From an uncultured Oscillospiraceae bacterium (GTDB lineage: Bacteria; Bacillota; Clostridia; Oscillospirales; Oscillospiraceae), in assembly GCA_944387055.1 (NCBI GenBank), contig CALXDL010000063.1:100035-164034 (forward strand): 64,000 nucleotides of DNA, written 5' to 3'. Shown piece by piece: positions 1 to 8,438 of the stretch; the first letter of the stretch is position 1, and every line of letters begins with the position of its first letter. Position numbers and translations under genes: made by a program. The notes below the pieces were generated by a model. The model worked only from the letters and a program-made list of their open reading frames with translations, was not told where the DNA came from and made no database searches.

Positions 1-1397
1 GCCATCGCCACCAAGGCGACGACGCCGAACGCATCGGTCACCACGTTGCCGCCGACCGCCGTACAGGCCCCCATGGCCAGCGGCAGCAGGAACGTCGATG
101 TCATGGGACCGCTGGCCACGCCGCCGGAGTCGAAAGCGATGCCCACGAACACTTGGGGCACCTTGCGGCTGAGCAGGAGCGCCAGCACATAGCCAGGGAT
201 GAGGATCCAGTAGATGTCGATCCCCGTCAATACACGTACCATGGACAGGGCGACCGCCCCGGCGACGCCGGCGGAGAGCGTCACGTTCATCATCCCGCGG
301 GAGATCATGCCGCCTGTGATATCCTCCACCTGTTCATTGAGGAGCTGGACCGCGGGCTCCGCTTTCACGATATAGTATCCGATGACGATGCCGATCGGGA
401 CCAGCGCCCAACGGAAGGCGCTCTCGCCCAGTCCTCCGCCCAAAAGGCTTCCAACCGGCGCGAAGCCTACGTTCACACCCGTGAGGAACAAGATCAGCCC
501 CAGGATCGTGTAGAGGAAGCCCATGCTCATCCGCAGGAGCTGGCGTTTGCGGTACGTCCGCGTCAACAGCTGGAACACGATCAGCACGCCGATCACCGGC
601 AGCATGCAGAGCAGGACTTCTTCCGCATACTGGGGAAGGGCCATGAGGAACTGGTGAGCCACATCATAAGTGGTCGAGACGGCAGGGACGACGGTCGCCG
701 TATAAGAGGCATCTGTGGGATGGTAGAAGATGCCCAGCAGCAGGACCATCAAGATAGGGCCGACGCTGCACAGGGCCACGAGGCCGAAGCTGTCCTCCGC
801 GCCATCCGGGTCACTGCGTGCGGCGGACAGGCCCACGCCCAGCGCCATGATGAAGGGCACGGTCATGGGCCCCGTCGTCACGCCGCCAGAGTCGAATGCG
901 ACGGCGGTGAAGCTATCCGGTGAGAAAAACGACAACAGGAACAGCAGCACATAGAAGACGATCAGCATCTTGCGCAGCTCGATCTGGAAGCGGATGCGCA
1001 GGACGGCGATGACGAGGAAGATGCCCACCCCTACGGCCACCGTCCAGATCAGCGTCTGGTTCGGGACGGCGTTCACCTGGTTCGCCAGGACCTGCAGGTC
1101 CGGCTCTGCGATCGTGATGATCGCACCCATCAAAAAACAGATCAGTATGACAGGAGCGAGATGCCTGCCTTTGCTCAGCTGCCCGCCCACGCTTTGTCCC
1201 AGCGGTGTCATGGCCATCTCGGCCCCCAGTTGGAAAAACCCCAGGCCCACGATCAGGAGGACCGCTCCCGTCAAGAACAGGGCCAGTGTCCCGACCTCCA
1301 GCGGGACCAGCGTGACGCTCAAGATCAGGACAATCACCGTGATCGGCAAGACGCTGGACAGAGACTCTTTGATCTTCTCTTTCAACTTTTCATTCAT
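1..1397 (-). CDS. DUF1538 family membrane protein (C-terminus beyond window edge)
   Basis: Partial gene; the start (ATG at 1397) is inside the window and the frame stays open to base 1. The product is a very hydrophobic multi-pass membrane protein. It carries two copies of a signature containing FDSGG followed by GPMT, one near residue 160 and one near residue 435, so it is a tandem repeat of the DUF1538 module. Family function is not established. It starts 7 bases after the stop of the MarR gene, so the two are almost certainly cotranscribed and the regulator probably controls it. Confidence 0.85.
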   Translation of the reverse strand, partial: MNEKLKEKIKESLSSVLPITVIVLILSVTLVPLEVGTLALFLTGAVLLIVGLGFFQLGAEMAMTPLGQSVGGQLSKGRHLAPVILICFLMGAIITIAEPDLQVLANQVNAVPNQTLIWTVAVGVGIFLVIAVLRIRFQIELRKMLIVFYVLLFLLSFFSPDSFTAVAFDSGGVTTGPMTVPFIMALGVGLSAARSDPDGAEDSFGLVALCSVGPILMVLLLGIFYHPTDASYTATVVPAVSTTYDVAHQFLMALPQYAEEVLLCMLPVIGVLIVFQLLTRTYRKRQLLRMSMGFLYTILGLILFLTGVNVGFAPVGSLLGGGLGESAFRWALVPIGIVIGYYIVKAEPAVQLLNEQVEDITGGMISRGMMNVTLSAGVAGAVALSMVRVLTGIDIYWILIPGYVLALLLSRKVPQVFVGIAFDSGGVASGPMTSTFLLPLAMGACTAVGGNVVTDAFGVVALVAM

Positions 1398-1404
1398 AAC
1401 AGCC

Positions 1405-1875
1405 TCAAGGTGCCTCCTTTTCATTGTTGGGATGGTCCAGGGCACCTTTATGGGCCCATCGCGAGAAATTCTGCACGATCTTTTCCCGGATACGGAGGAA
1501 CGCCTCGGCATCCTCCGGGCCCAGTTCTTCCAGCGTCCGCGCCGCCACTTCCACGATCTCCTCCCGTTTGTGCCGGATCACCTGGATCCCCCCTTCTGTC
1601 AGAGAGATGAGGACCTGCCGGTTGTCCTGCGGGTCCGGAGAGCGCCGGATCAGTCCGCGCGCTTCCAAATGGTTCAAGAGCGCGGCCACTCGCGCGGAGC
1701 TGACTGCCATCTCACGGCTCAGGTCCTTGGGATGGGCCATATTCTCATGCTGGACCAGATAGTTGAGCGCAAAGAACATGCCCCGATCTAGGGTCGACAG
1801 CTCTTGGCTGATGGGGACTTGGTGCAAGCCGGTCTGGAGATCGACCAAGCGCTCTCCAAGCTGGCGATAATCCAT
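1405..1875 (-). CDS. MarR family transcriptional regulator
   Basis: A 156-residue winged-helix regulator. The sequence shows the helix-turn-helix (residues about 58-85, with AVSSARVAALLNHLEARGLI) and a wing with the MarR signature DPQDNRQ. I chose ATG 1875 because GGAGGTGG stands directly before it; the frame is open further upstream, but that stretch is not protein-like. It is the first gene of a two-gene unit with the DUF1538 membrane protein. An imperfect inverted repeat (CTAA-N5-TTAG, 1901-1913) lies in its leader and could be its own operator; that part is inference. Confidence 0.88.
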   Translation of the reverse strand: MDYRQLGERLVDLQTGLHQVPISQELSTLDRGMFFALNYLVQHENMAHPKDLSREMAVSSARVAALLNHLEARGLIRRSPDPQDNRQVLISLTEGGIQVIRHKREEIVEVAARTLEELGPEDAEAFLRIREKIVQNFSRWAHKGALDHPNNEKEAP

Positions 1876-2142
1876 CGCGCCACCTCCTCTCGTTCGATCA
1901 CTAACATCATTAGCTATTTTACTGGATCTCTGCGGCCCAAACATGAACGAAAGGTGAACAGATCGTAAATATCCAAATATTTTCGTATCTTTCTTGATAA
2001 GATATCCATATCCCAAGTTTTTTAAGCGGATAATGAGAACATTCTGGCGCAAAATAAATCGTCGGCCAGTGCCGCGGGAGATATCCTCTCCAAGTCCTTT
2101 CCCAGATCCAGAAAGTCCATATGACAGCGTGCCTGCGCAAAT
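1876..2142. other. Intergenic stretch, promoter region of the MarR-DUF1538 unit
   Basis: AT-richer stretch of about 270 bases without a believable gene. It must carry the minus-strand promoter of the MarR gene. The only pattern I see is the small inverted repeat at 1901-1913. Confidence 0.5.
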
Positions 2143-2172
2143 GGACGCGCACGCCAGAGAGCGTGCGCGTCC
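2143..2172 (-). terminator. Hairpin after rbr, probable terminator
   Basis: Perfect 12-bp stem (GGACGCGCACGC with its complement, 6-base loop) starting 18 bases after the rubrerythrin stop. No long T-run follows, so termination efficiency is uncertain. Confidence 0.6.
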
Positions 2173-2189
2173 AAGAAAATAAGTATGGA

Positions 2190-2723
2190 TCAATAGTTCT
2201 CAGCTTTGACCTGGAAATACGCTTGGGGGTGCTTGCACACAGGGCATACGGCGGGGGCGCTCTCAGCGATCTCCACATGGCCGCAGTTGCGGCAGAACCA
2301 CATGACTTTCTCGCCCTTCTTGAATACCTCGCCCTTCTTCAGGTTATCCAGCAGCTTCAGATACCGCTCTTCATGGGTCTTTTCGATCTTGGCGACGCCT
2401 TCGAACTGGGCGGCCAGAGCCAGGAAGCCCTCTTCTTCGGCAGTACGGGCCATCTCCGCATACATCTGCGTCCATTCCTCATTCTCGCCCGCGGCGGCAG
2501 CCACCAGGTTCTCCTCCGTGCTGCCGATGCCCTGGAGCGCTTTGAACCAGAGCTTCGCGTGCTCCTTTTCGTTCAGCGCAGTCTCCTGGAAGATGGCCGC
2601 GATCTGCTCATAGCCGTCCTTCTTCGCCTGGCTGGCAAAATAGTCGTATTTGTTCCGGGCCTGGGATTCTCCAGCGAATGCTTTCCAGAGGTTCGCTTCC
2701 GTTTTCGTACCTTTGAGTTCCAT
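2190..2723 (-). CDS. rbr: Rubrerythrin
   Basis: A 177-residue rubrerythrin, the usual length. The N-terminal ferritin-like di-iron domain shows repeated Glu/His ligands ([38 protein letters not shown]). The C-terminal rubredoxin-like knuckle has two CxxC pairs (CRNCGH and CPVCKH). The protein reduces hydrogen peroxide in anaerobes. It starts 29 bases after the PerR-type regulator gene stop and is probably cotranscribed with it, which fits known PerR control of rubrerythrins in clostridia. Confidence 0.96.
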   Translation of the reverse strand: MELKGTKTEANLWKAFAGESQARNKYDYFASQAKKDGYEQIAAIFQETALNEKEHAKLWFKALQGIGSTEENLVAAAAGENEEWTQMYAEMARTAEEEGFLALAAQFEGVAKIEKTHEERYLKLLDNLKKGEVFKKGEKVMWFCRNCGHVEIAESAPAVCPVCKHPQAYFQVKAENY

Positions 2724-2752
2724 GATCGATATCTCCTTTCAAAATCTGTCTC

Positions 2753-3157
2753 TCATATCGCAACTGGTCCTTCTCCCTGTTCTGCCGCGCAGGCTGCACA
2801 GATACCGGTAAAGACCAAGGTATGCCGTAAGATCCGGCATCCGCTCTCCTCCGCTTTCCGGTCCAATCCATCATCATAGGGCATAGCGCCCAGATCGCAT
2901 ACACCGCCGCAGCGGATGCAGCGCAGGTGGGTATGAGGCTTCGTGACCGCGTCGAACCGCACCACAGGCCCTTCCATCTCCACCAGGCGTCCCTCCTGGG
3001 CCATCTGGTGGAGATTGCGATAGACCGTCCCCAGGCTCAGACGCGGCATGGATGGCTTGAGCCGTTGATAGACCATCTCCGCGGTGGGATGCTCTTGGCT
3101 GGCACAGACGGCCCGATAGATCTGCTCCCGTTGATAAGAGAACCGCTGTCCCTGCAT
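2753..3157 (-). CDS. perR: PerR-like Fur family peroxide-sensing repressor
   Basis: A 134-residue Fur-superfamily regulator starting at ATG 3157 behind AGAGGAGA. It has the winged helix (TVYRNLHQMAQEG), the metal-sensing motif RFDAVTKPHTH, and two CxxC pairs for structural zinc (CIRCGG, CAAC). The residues aligned with PerR D85 and D104 are both Asp (in RFDA and VCDL), with His in HPTAE and PHTH. That pattern points to PerR rather than Fur. First gene of perR-rbr, with a Fur/PerR-type box just upstream, so autoregulation is likely. Confidence 0.87.
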   Translation of the reverse strand: MQGQRFSYQREQIYRAVCASQEHPTAEMVYQRLKPSMPRLSLGTVYRNLHQMAQEGRLVEMEGPVVRFDAVTKPHTHLRCIRCGGVCDLGAMPYDDGLDRKAEESGCRILRHTLVFTGICAACAAEQGEGPVAI

Positions 3158-3175
3158 CAGGTCTCCTCTTTTCTT

Positions 3176-3194
3176 AATAATGATTACTATTATT
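3176..3194 (-). promoter_or_regulatory. Fur/PerR-type operator upstream of perR-rbr
   Basis: The 19-mer AATAATAGTAATCATTATT (minus strand) matches 15 of 19 positions of the classical Fur box and has the 7-1-7 inverted-repeat geometry of PerR boxes. It sits 19 bases upstream of the perR start codon, where binding would block transcription of perR and rbr. Confidence 0.7.
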
Positions 3195-3353
3195 TTTATA
3201 ATATATTTCAGCAAGAAATGCAAGTCTTTTTTGAAAATATTTTTCACTTCCTGCCTGCGCCGCCAGCGATCCCCATTGGTAGCGGCGGAGATCTTGGAGA
3301 CACTAGGACCTGGGTATCGCAGACCAAATGCCCGCGCAAAAGGAGGATCGACT

Positions 3354-3770
3354 GTGAAGAGGAACTTTGCGCTTTTTTGTACCGCCCTCCTGCTGGTATG
3401 CGCGTTGACCGCCTGCGGCGGTGATAAGCAGAACCAGGACACCGGGGGCGCGACGACCAACAATGGTGAGACCTCGCAGGACGGGAACAATGTTGGCAAC
3501 GCCGTCGGGGATGTCGTCGAGGGTGCGGAAAACGGCATCCAAGACGCCGTCGAGGGGACAGGAGACGCCATCCAGGACGTTGTCGACGGCAACGATCGAG
3601 ACACGGCACAGAAAGACACCGGAAATGAAGTGACGGATTCTGTCACGAAGCAGCGCGGCCAGCTGGGCGGCGTGACTTACGGGCAGATGCTGCGCAACGC
3701 CCGTGTCCACGACACCGATGGCGATCTGCGCGATCACGAGAACGCCGTCACACCCAGCCGGGCGCTCTAA
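3354..3770 (+). CDS. Small secreted lipoprotein, function unknown
   Basis: A 138-residue protein starting at GTG 3354, 7 bases after AGGAGG. It has a type II signal peptide (KR, hydrophobic core, lipobox LTAC with Cys near residue 21). The mature part is Gly/Asp/Asn-rich and low in complexity, with near-repeats of the type NAVGDVVEGAENGIQDAVEG. This looks like a flexible extracellular tail. The gene is divergent from perR. I cannot name a family. Confidence 0.75.
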   Translation: MKRNFALFCTALLLVCALTACGGDKQNQDTGGATTNNGETSQDGNNVGNAVGDVVEGAENGIQDAVEGTGDAIQDVVDGNDRDTAQKDTGNEVTDSVTKQRGQLGGVTYGQMLRNARVHDTDGDLRDHENAVTPSRAL

Positions 3771-4117
3771 ACGCGTCTGCGCGCAGCGGACGTACTCTGA
3801 GGCAGACCGTTCTGCCTGCGCAGTGCACGGACCGGCGAGACAGCCCCCATCGGGGACGGCCTCGCCGGTCCTTCCGCCTCTCGTCCTCTCCGGCACAGCG
3901 CGGCCTTGCAGGCTCCATCTACATACCGTATCAGGATAGCGACGAACGTCTCATATGGCCCAGACAGCCCCCTCGCAAGATCACCTTCGCCCAGTGGTAC
4001 GCCATGCGGCTCCAGCGCTGAGATCAGACGCTGCGCTCTGTACGGGCACTCCCGGAGGACGCCGTCTCCCTGATCGTTGCACGGAAAAAGGCGAGACAGA
4101 ACGTCTCGCCTCTGCAT
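3767..4117 (-). CDS. Possible small hypothetical protein or remnant
   Basis: Open frame of 116 codons, convergent with and overlapping the lipoprotein stop by 4 bases. Codons about 24-85 have a protein-like composition (for example GPYETFVAILIRYVDGAC), but no family is recognised. The first dozen codons read through the HAD-gene terminator and I see no ribosome binding site. It may be the remains of a gene rather than a working one. Confidence 0.25.
   Translation of the reverse strand: MQRRDVLSRLFPCNDQGDGVLRECPYRAQRLISALEPHGVPLGEGDLARGLSGPYETFVAILIRYVDGACKAALCRRGREAEGPARPSPMGAVSPVRALRRQNGLPQSTSAARRRV
3829..3871 (+). terminator. Hairpin after the lipoprotein gene
   Basis: Arms GGACCGGCGAG (3829-3839) and the exact complement at 3861-3871. 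No clean T-run follows, so it is a moderate terminator candidate. Confidence 0.5.
4085..4110 (-). terminator. Rho-independent terminator of the HAD phosphatase gene
   Basis: Perfect 8-bp stem GGCGAGAC/GTCTCGCC with a 5-base loop. It is followed on the minus strand by TTTTT and starts 12 bases past the HAD stop codon. Confidence 0.85.
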
Positions 4118-4121
4118 AAGC

Positions 4122-4784
4122 TCATCCCATGTGGTCCAAGATGACGCGTCCCAGTGCCTCCGGTGTGTCTGCCAAATAGTCCGCGCCTGCGGCCACCAGC
4201 TCTTCCCGTCCCCGGAACCCCCAAGTGACACCGCAGGCACACAGCCCCGCGTTATGCCCTGTCTGGATATCTACATTACTGTCTCCGACGAACAGCGTCT
4301 CTCCCGCCGTATCTTCCTCTAGTGCAGCCAGCATGTCCCACACACTGGCGGGATCCGGTTTCAGAGGCCGCCCTTGAAGCTGTCCTCGGACCATCTGGAA
4401 CACCCCGGGAAAGTAGTGTCCCACGATGGTGCGGCTGAAGGCATCCGCCTTGTTGGAGAGTACCGTCAGCGTCACGCCCGCTGCCCGCAGCCAATCCAGC
4501 AGCCTGGGTATCCCAGGGTATGGCGCGGTCTTGACCATATTATGGGCCGCGTAGTATGTGGAGAACTGGGCGAGCGCGTCTGTCAGCTTCTGCGGGCTGC
4601 GCTGATCCTCCGGTGTGAAGCGCTCCACCAGTTTGGGGATCCCATTGCCCACCATGTGCTTGTACTCTTCCACCGTGTGTCCCGGCCAACCGTTCTGACG
4701 ACAGACCCAGTTGCCCGCGTCAGCCAGATCGCCGATGGTATCCAAGAGCGTCCCGTCCAGGTCGAAGATCACCGTATGGTACAT
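4122..4784 (-). CDS. HAD-superfamily hydrolase, phosphoglycolate-phosphatase-like
   Basis: A 220-residue HAD hydrolase. Motif I (FDLDGTLLDT), motif II (TVLSNK), the motif III lysine (LKPDP) and motif IV (GDSNVD) are all present. The helical cap between residues about 20 and 85 is of the Gph/PGP type. I prefer ATG 4784, which is 8 bases after GGATGTGA, over the in-frame GTG at 4796. The natural substrate cannot be read from the sequence; phosphoglycolate or another small phosphate ester is likely. Confidence 0.87.
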   Translation of the reverse strand: MYHTVIFDLDGTLLDTIGDLADAGNWVCRQNGWPGHTVEEYKHMVGNGIPKLVERFTPEDQRSPQKLTDALAQFSTYYAAHNMVKTAPYPGIPRLLDWLRAAGVTLTVLSNKADAFSRTIVGHYFPGVFQMVRGQLQGRPLKPDPASVWDMLAALEEDTAGETLFVGDSNVDIQTGHNAGLCACGVTWGFRGREELVAAGADYLADTPEALGRVILDHMG

Positions 4785-4863
4785 CTCCCGTCTCACATCC
4801 CTTCTCGTTCCGTGCTTTTATTCTAGCAGGCGTGCGATCGCCGCACAAGTAGCGGGGCCGCTG

Positions 4864-4890
4864 AAAAGCACGGCATCCGCCGCGCTTTTT
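4864..4890. terminator. Bidirectional terminator between hisJ and the HAD gene
   Basis: Arms AGCACGGC and GCCGCGCT with a 4-base loop and one internal mismatch. It is flanked by A4 on one side and T5 on the other, so it can act in both directions. It closes the histidine operon. Confidence 0.7.
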
Positions 4891-4904
4891 CGGACCTCCC
4901 GCGA

Positions 4905-5732
4905 TCAGAGCGGACACTCCCGTATCCCTTGCCGGGTGAGTATCGCGCTCGTCCGGAACCCAGCCGCTTTCGCCAGCTCTGCCGCCTGGTCATAGCCGAA
5001 GAGGATGTCCCGCGTCTGGTGGGCATCAGAGGTGAAGATCACCTGCCCCCCCATGGCGCTCCACTCCTCCAGCAAGAACTGCGCCGGATAGGGCATGGTG
5101 CGGTATCCTCGCGACACGCCGCCCGTATTGATCTCCAGCAGCGTCATCAAGGGGTCTGCTGTATGGAGGGCCTCCAGCGCCGCAGCCCGGTAACGGGGCG
5201 AACTCTCATCGAAAAAGCGGCTGCCGGCGTTGAGCTTTGTGATGAGGTCGATATGTCCCAGGATGGTGGGCTTCCGGGCCGCCACCTGGCACACCTCTCG
5301 GAAATATCCCTCTGCCACTGCCAGAGCGTCCCCGCTGAAGCACTCATCTCGGCAGGCGGCAAAGTGCTCCTCGCCCCAGTCGGCGGCATAGTACTTCCCA
5401 TTGGCCCCTTTTTGATAGTGGACGCTGCCGATCCAATAATCGAAGCCCTCCGGCGAGATATCGGACTGGCTGTCCCACTCGAGTCCCAGGAGCACCTCCA
5501 TCCGCCCGGCATACTGGTCCCGCAGGGCCAGCACAGTCTCACGGTAAGCCGTCATATCTGCTGGCAGGACAGCCCCCTCATCTGCCGGGATCGGCGTGTG
5601 TGAGTGACAGGAAAGGCCAAAATATCGTACATTTCTCTGAAATGCTGCTTCAGCCATGGCGACGGCCGAGTCTTTTCCGTCACACAAGTCCGCGTGGTTG
5701 TGGACAGAACAGCATGGCGGTGTCAGTCTCAT
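4905..5732 (-). CDS. hisJ: Histidinol-phosphatase, HisJ (PHP) family
   Basis: A 275-residue PHP-domain phosphatase that makes histidinol from histidinol phosphate. Metal-binding motifs are visible: HNHADLCDG at the N-terminus, GLSCHSHTP, the Glu in [12 protein letters not shown], and SDAH near the C-terminus. It is the last gene of the his operon; its ATG overlaps the hisIE stop as ATGA. No bifunctional HisB phosphatase domain is present in this operon, so this enzyme supplies that step. Confidence 0.93.
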   Translation of the reverse strand: MRLTPPCCSVHNHADLCDGKDSAVAMAEAAFQRNVRYFGLSCHSHTPIPADEGAVLPADMTAYRETVLALRDQYAGRMEVLLGLEWDSQSDISPEGFDYWIGSVHYQKGANGKYYAADWGEEHFAACRDECFSGDALAVAEGYFREVCQVAARKPTILGHIDLITKLNAGSRFFDESSPRYRAAALEALHTADPLMTLLEINTGGVSRGYRTMPYPAQFLLEEWSAMGGQVIFTSDAHQTRDILFGYDQAAELAKAAGFRTSAILTRQGIRECPL

Positions 5733-6364
5733 CGCATCCGCTCCTGCTTCACCTTGTGGTCGACTACATGGCGTTTCTCCAGTTCCCGGGTGATATCTTC
5801 CACTGTGATGCCCATCTGGACCATCAACACCATCACATGGTACGTCAGGTCCGCGATCTCATAGATGGTCTCGTCCCGGTCCTCTTTGCGGCCGCCGATG
5901 ATGACCTCGGTACACTCCTCCCCCACTTTCTTGAGGATCTTGTCCAGTCCTTTCTCAAAGAGATAGGTGGTATAGCTGCCCTCCTTGGGGTCGGTCTTGC
6001 GGCCTTTGATAAGCTGGTAGAGCCCTTCATAGCTGAAGGCCTTCAGCGCATCAGAGAGATAGACAGGCTGGAAAAAGCAGCTCTCCGCCCCCGTGTGGCA
6101 GGCAGGGCCGTCTTTCACCACCTCCACCACCAGCGCATCGGCATCGCAGTCGGCGGTGATGGACACCACATGCTGTACGTTGCCAGAGGTCTCCCCCTTG
6201 CGCCAGAGCTCCTGGCGGCTGCGGCTCCAAAAGCAGGTCCTGCCCTCGTCGATGGTGATGGCCAGGCTTTCCGCGTTCATATAGGCCAGCGTCAGGACCT
6301 CCTTGGTATAGTGGTCCTGGACGATGGCAGGGATCAGTCCGTTCGCGTCAAATTTCAGTTCCAT
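5729..6364 (-). CDS. hisIE: Bifunctional phosphoribosyl-AMP cyclohydrolase / phosphoribosyl-ATP pyrophosphatase
   Basis: A 211-residue fusion performing steps 2 and 3 of histidine synthesis. The N-terminal HisI part (to about residue 110) contains the metal site DCDADALV and the Zn cysteines. The C-terminal HisE part contains the pyrophosphatase helices with [17 protein letters not shown]. Start ATG 6364 follows GAGGAGAAG. The gene overlaps hisJ by 4 bases. Confidence 0.95.
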   Translation of the reverse strand: MELKFDANGLIPAIVQDHYTKEVLTLAYMNAESLAITIDEGRTCFWSRSRQELWRKGETSGNVQHVVSITADCDADALVVEVVKDGPACHTGAESCFFQPVYLSDALKAFSYEGLYQLIKGRKTDPKEGSYTTYLFEKGLDKILKKVGEECTEVIIGGRKEDRDETIYEIADLTYHVMVLMVQMGITVEDITRELEKRHVVDHKVKQERMR

Positions 6365-6427
6365 AGCGATCTTCTCCTCTATAACAAGGCTCCTCCCTTA
6401 TACAGGAGCGCCTGATCGACAGGTCTC

Positions 6428-6856
6428 TCAGCGCAGAGAGATGTGGAAGCTGCACGCTGCCGCTCCGCCTAGGATCGTCTGCTCCGTCTCCACGGCGGCG
6501 GCTCGGTCCGGCCAGAGGACTTCCAGCGTCCGCAGGATGCTGGCACGGGAGCAATGGCACAGGGCCGGCGTGTCCACATATCCACAGCCATGGAGCGCGC
6601 AGGTACAGGTATGGAAGATCAGCCGGTAGGTCCGCCCCGTCTCCAAGATCTCCGCACCGACCCCCTCTATCTGCCCCAGGGCCGCAAAAAATGCGTCCGG
6701 TATCCCACCGGTGTCCGCCTGCAGCCGCTTGTAAAGATCCAGTGTCCCACGGGACAGGCAGTTTTCTGCACATGCCCCGAAAAAGGGCGCCTCCTCCGGC
6801 AGAGTCTCTAGCCCCGCCTCCAGTCCCCGGAACCACCAGGAGATCTGTCCATCCAT
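6428..6856 (-). CDS. Cysteine-rich protein of unknown function inside the his operon
   Basis: A 142-residue protein behind GGGGAGGAC. The C-terminal third has a Cys cluster spread over residues about 83-105 (CTCALHGCGYVD, then LCHCSR), suggesting a metal or Fe-S site. The spacing is like the cysteine tails of some V4R or hydrolase-type domains, but I cannot assign a family. It lies between hisF and hisIE in the same direction, separated by about 60-100 base gaps that hold small hairpins. No histidine-pathway step is missing, so its role is open. Confidence 0.75.
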   Translation of the reverse strand: MDGQISWWFRGLEAGLETLPEEAPFFGACAENCLSRGTLDLYKRLQADTGGIPDAFFAALGQIEGVGAEILETGRTYRLIFHTCTCALHGCGYVDTPALCHCSRASILRTLEVLWPDRAAAVETEQTILGGAAACSFHISLR

Positions 6857-6955
6857 GTGATAAAAGTCCTCCCCTTATATTGTCCGGCAGCGCACAGGTC
6901 CGCTCTGCCGCTTTTGGCCGTCGAGCGGCGGTCCCGACCGCGCTTTTTCCGGATC

Positions 6956-7711
6956 CTATACCCGCATCTCCACACCCTGGGCGCGGAGGTACCGCTTCAG
7001 CTCCTTGATATCCACCTGACGGGTATGGAAGATGGACGCTGCCAGCCCCGCGTCGATCCCCGGGTGGGTGAAGAGCTCCGCGAAATCCTCCATCTTCCCG
7101 GCGCCGCCGCTGGCGATGATGGGCACGCTGACCCGTGCCGCCAGGGCATCCAGCATCTCCAGGTCGAAGCCCTGCTTGACACCGTCGGTGTCGATGGAGT
7201 TCAGCACGATCTCCCCGGCGCCGTCGGCCACGCCCCGGACGGCCCACTCTATGGCGTCGATGCCGGTGTCCTCCCGGCCGCCCTTGGCGAAGAGGCGGAA
7301 CTGCCCGTCCACCCGCTTCACATCCATGCTGAGCACCACGCACTGGTCGCCGTACTTTTTGGCCGCCGCGCCGATGATACTGGGGTCCGCGATGGCGCCG
7401 GAGTTGACGGACACTTTGTCAGCGCCGCATTTGAGCACCCGGTCGAAGTCGTCCAGCGTCCGGATGCCGCCCCCTACAGTCAGAGGGATAAAAATTTCGG
7501 AGGCCACCCGCCGCAGGATATCTGTGAACAGGTCCCGTCCCTCCGCAGAGGCGGTGATGTCGTAGAACACCAGCTCGTCCGCACCGGACCCATTGTAGAA
7601 CTGGGCCATCTCCACCGGATCCGCCATGTCTCGGAGGCTCTCAAACTTGGTCCCCTTCACCACCCGGCCATCCTTCACATCCAGGCAGGGGATGATGCGC
7701 TTGGCTAACAC
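6956..7711 (-). CDS. hisF: Imidazole glycerol phosphate synthase cyclase subunit
   Basis: A 251-residue TIM barrel that joins with HisH to make imidazole-glycerol phosphate and AICAR. Catalytic Asp regions are visible at IIPCLDVKDGRVVKG and NSIDTDG, with phosphate loops VGGGIRTLDD and ASGGAG. The start is GTG 7711, inside the last codons of hisA (7-base overlap) and 8 bases after GGGAGG. The frame is open further upstream but only as a shadow of hisA. Confidence 0.96.
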   Translation of the reverse strand: MLAKRIIPCLDVKDGRVVKGTKFESLRDMADPVEMAQFYNGSGADELVFYDITASAEGRDLFTDILRRVASEIFIPLTVGGGIRTLDDFDRVLKCGADKVSVNSGAIADPSIIGAAAKKYGDQCVVLSMDVKRVDGQFRLFAKGGREDTGIDAIEWAVRGVADGAGEIVLNSIDTDGVKQGFDLEMLDALAARVSVPIIASGGAGKMEDFAELFTHPGIDAGLAASIFHTRQVDIKELKRYLRAQGVEMRV

Positions 7712-8424
7712 GCGCCCACCTCCCGGATCACAGTCTCCAGGTCCAGTCGGCCGGTATACAGGGCCTTGCCCAGGATGGCGGCCTTGGTGCCGATCCGCTG
7801 GAGCTCCTTCAATTCCTCGATGCTGCTGACCCCGCCGGAGGCGGTGATGTCCAGGCCGTCGATTTTCGAGACCTCTCGGTAGAGTCCTAAGTTGGTGCCT
7901 TGTTCCGCCCCATCCCGGCTGATGTCGGTGTAGATGACAGTCTTCACGCCCGCGTCCCGCAGGCGGCGGCAGAAGTCCACGCCCCTCTCGGCGGAGAGTT
8001 CCTTCCATCCGCTGACAGCCACGTAGCCGTCCCGGGCGTCCACGCCCACTGCGATCTTATCGCCGTATTTCCGGGCCATCCGCTCTGTAAAGTCAAGGTC
8101 CCTCACAGCGATAGTGCCCAGGATGCACCGGCCCACGCCCAGGTCCAGGTAGCGGCGGATGCGGTCCTCGTCCCGGATGCCGCCCCCCACCTCGATATAG
8201 AGGCCGCCCTGCTTCGCGATGGCGGCGATGGTGTCAAAGTTGGCCAGGGTACCGTCTTTGGCGCCGTCCAGGTCCACCACGTGGAGGTACTGGGCCCCCG
8301 CGGCGAGAAAGTCCCGGGCCACGGCGCAGGGGTCCTGAGCGTAGACGGTCTCTTTGTCATAATCCCCCTGGTACAGACGGACTACCTGTCCGCCCCGCAG
8401 GTCGATGGCAGGAAAAATCTGCAT
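7705..8424 (-). CDS. hisA: ProFAR isomerase HisA
   Basis: A 239-residue TIM-barrel isomerase for step 4. The two catalytic Asp regions are PAIDLRGGQVVRL at the N-terminus and YTDISRDG in the middle. Phosphate-binding loops are EVGGGIRD and ASGGVSS. It overlaps hisF by 7 bases. A ribosome binding site (GAGGAGGTG) lies over the stop of the 27-residue upstream frame. Confidence 0.96.
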   Translation of the reverse strand: MQIFPAIDLRGGQVVRLYQGDYDKETVYAQDPCAVARDFLAAGAQYLHVVDLDGAKDGTLANFDTIAAIAKQGGLYIEVGGGIRDEDRIRRYLDLGVGRCILGTIAVRDLDFTERMARKYGDKIAVGVDARDGYVAVSGWKELSAERGVDFCRRLRDAGVKTVIYTDISRDGAEQGTNLGLYREVSKIDGLDITASGGVSSIEELKELQRIGTKAAILGKALYTGRLDLETVIREVGAC

Positions 8425-8438
8425 AGGTCACACCTCCT

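Noticed and set aside
153-923. 256-codon frame on the plus strand at the left edge
   Set aside because: The minus-strand DUF1538 frame has repeated conserved motifs and membrane helices; the plus frame is a His/Gln-rich shadow.
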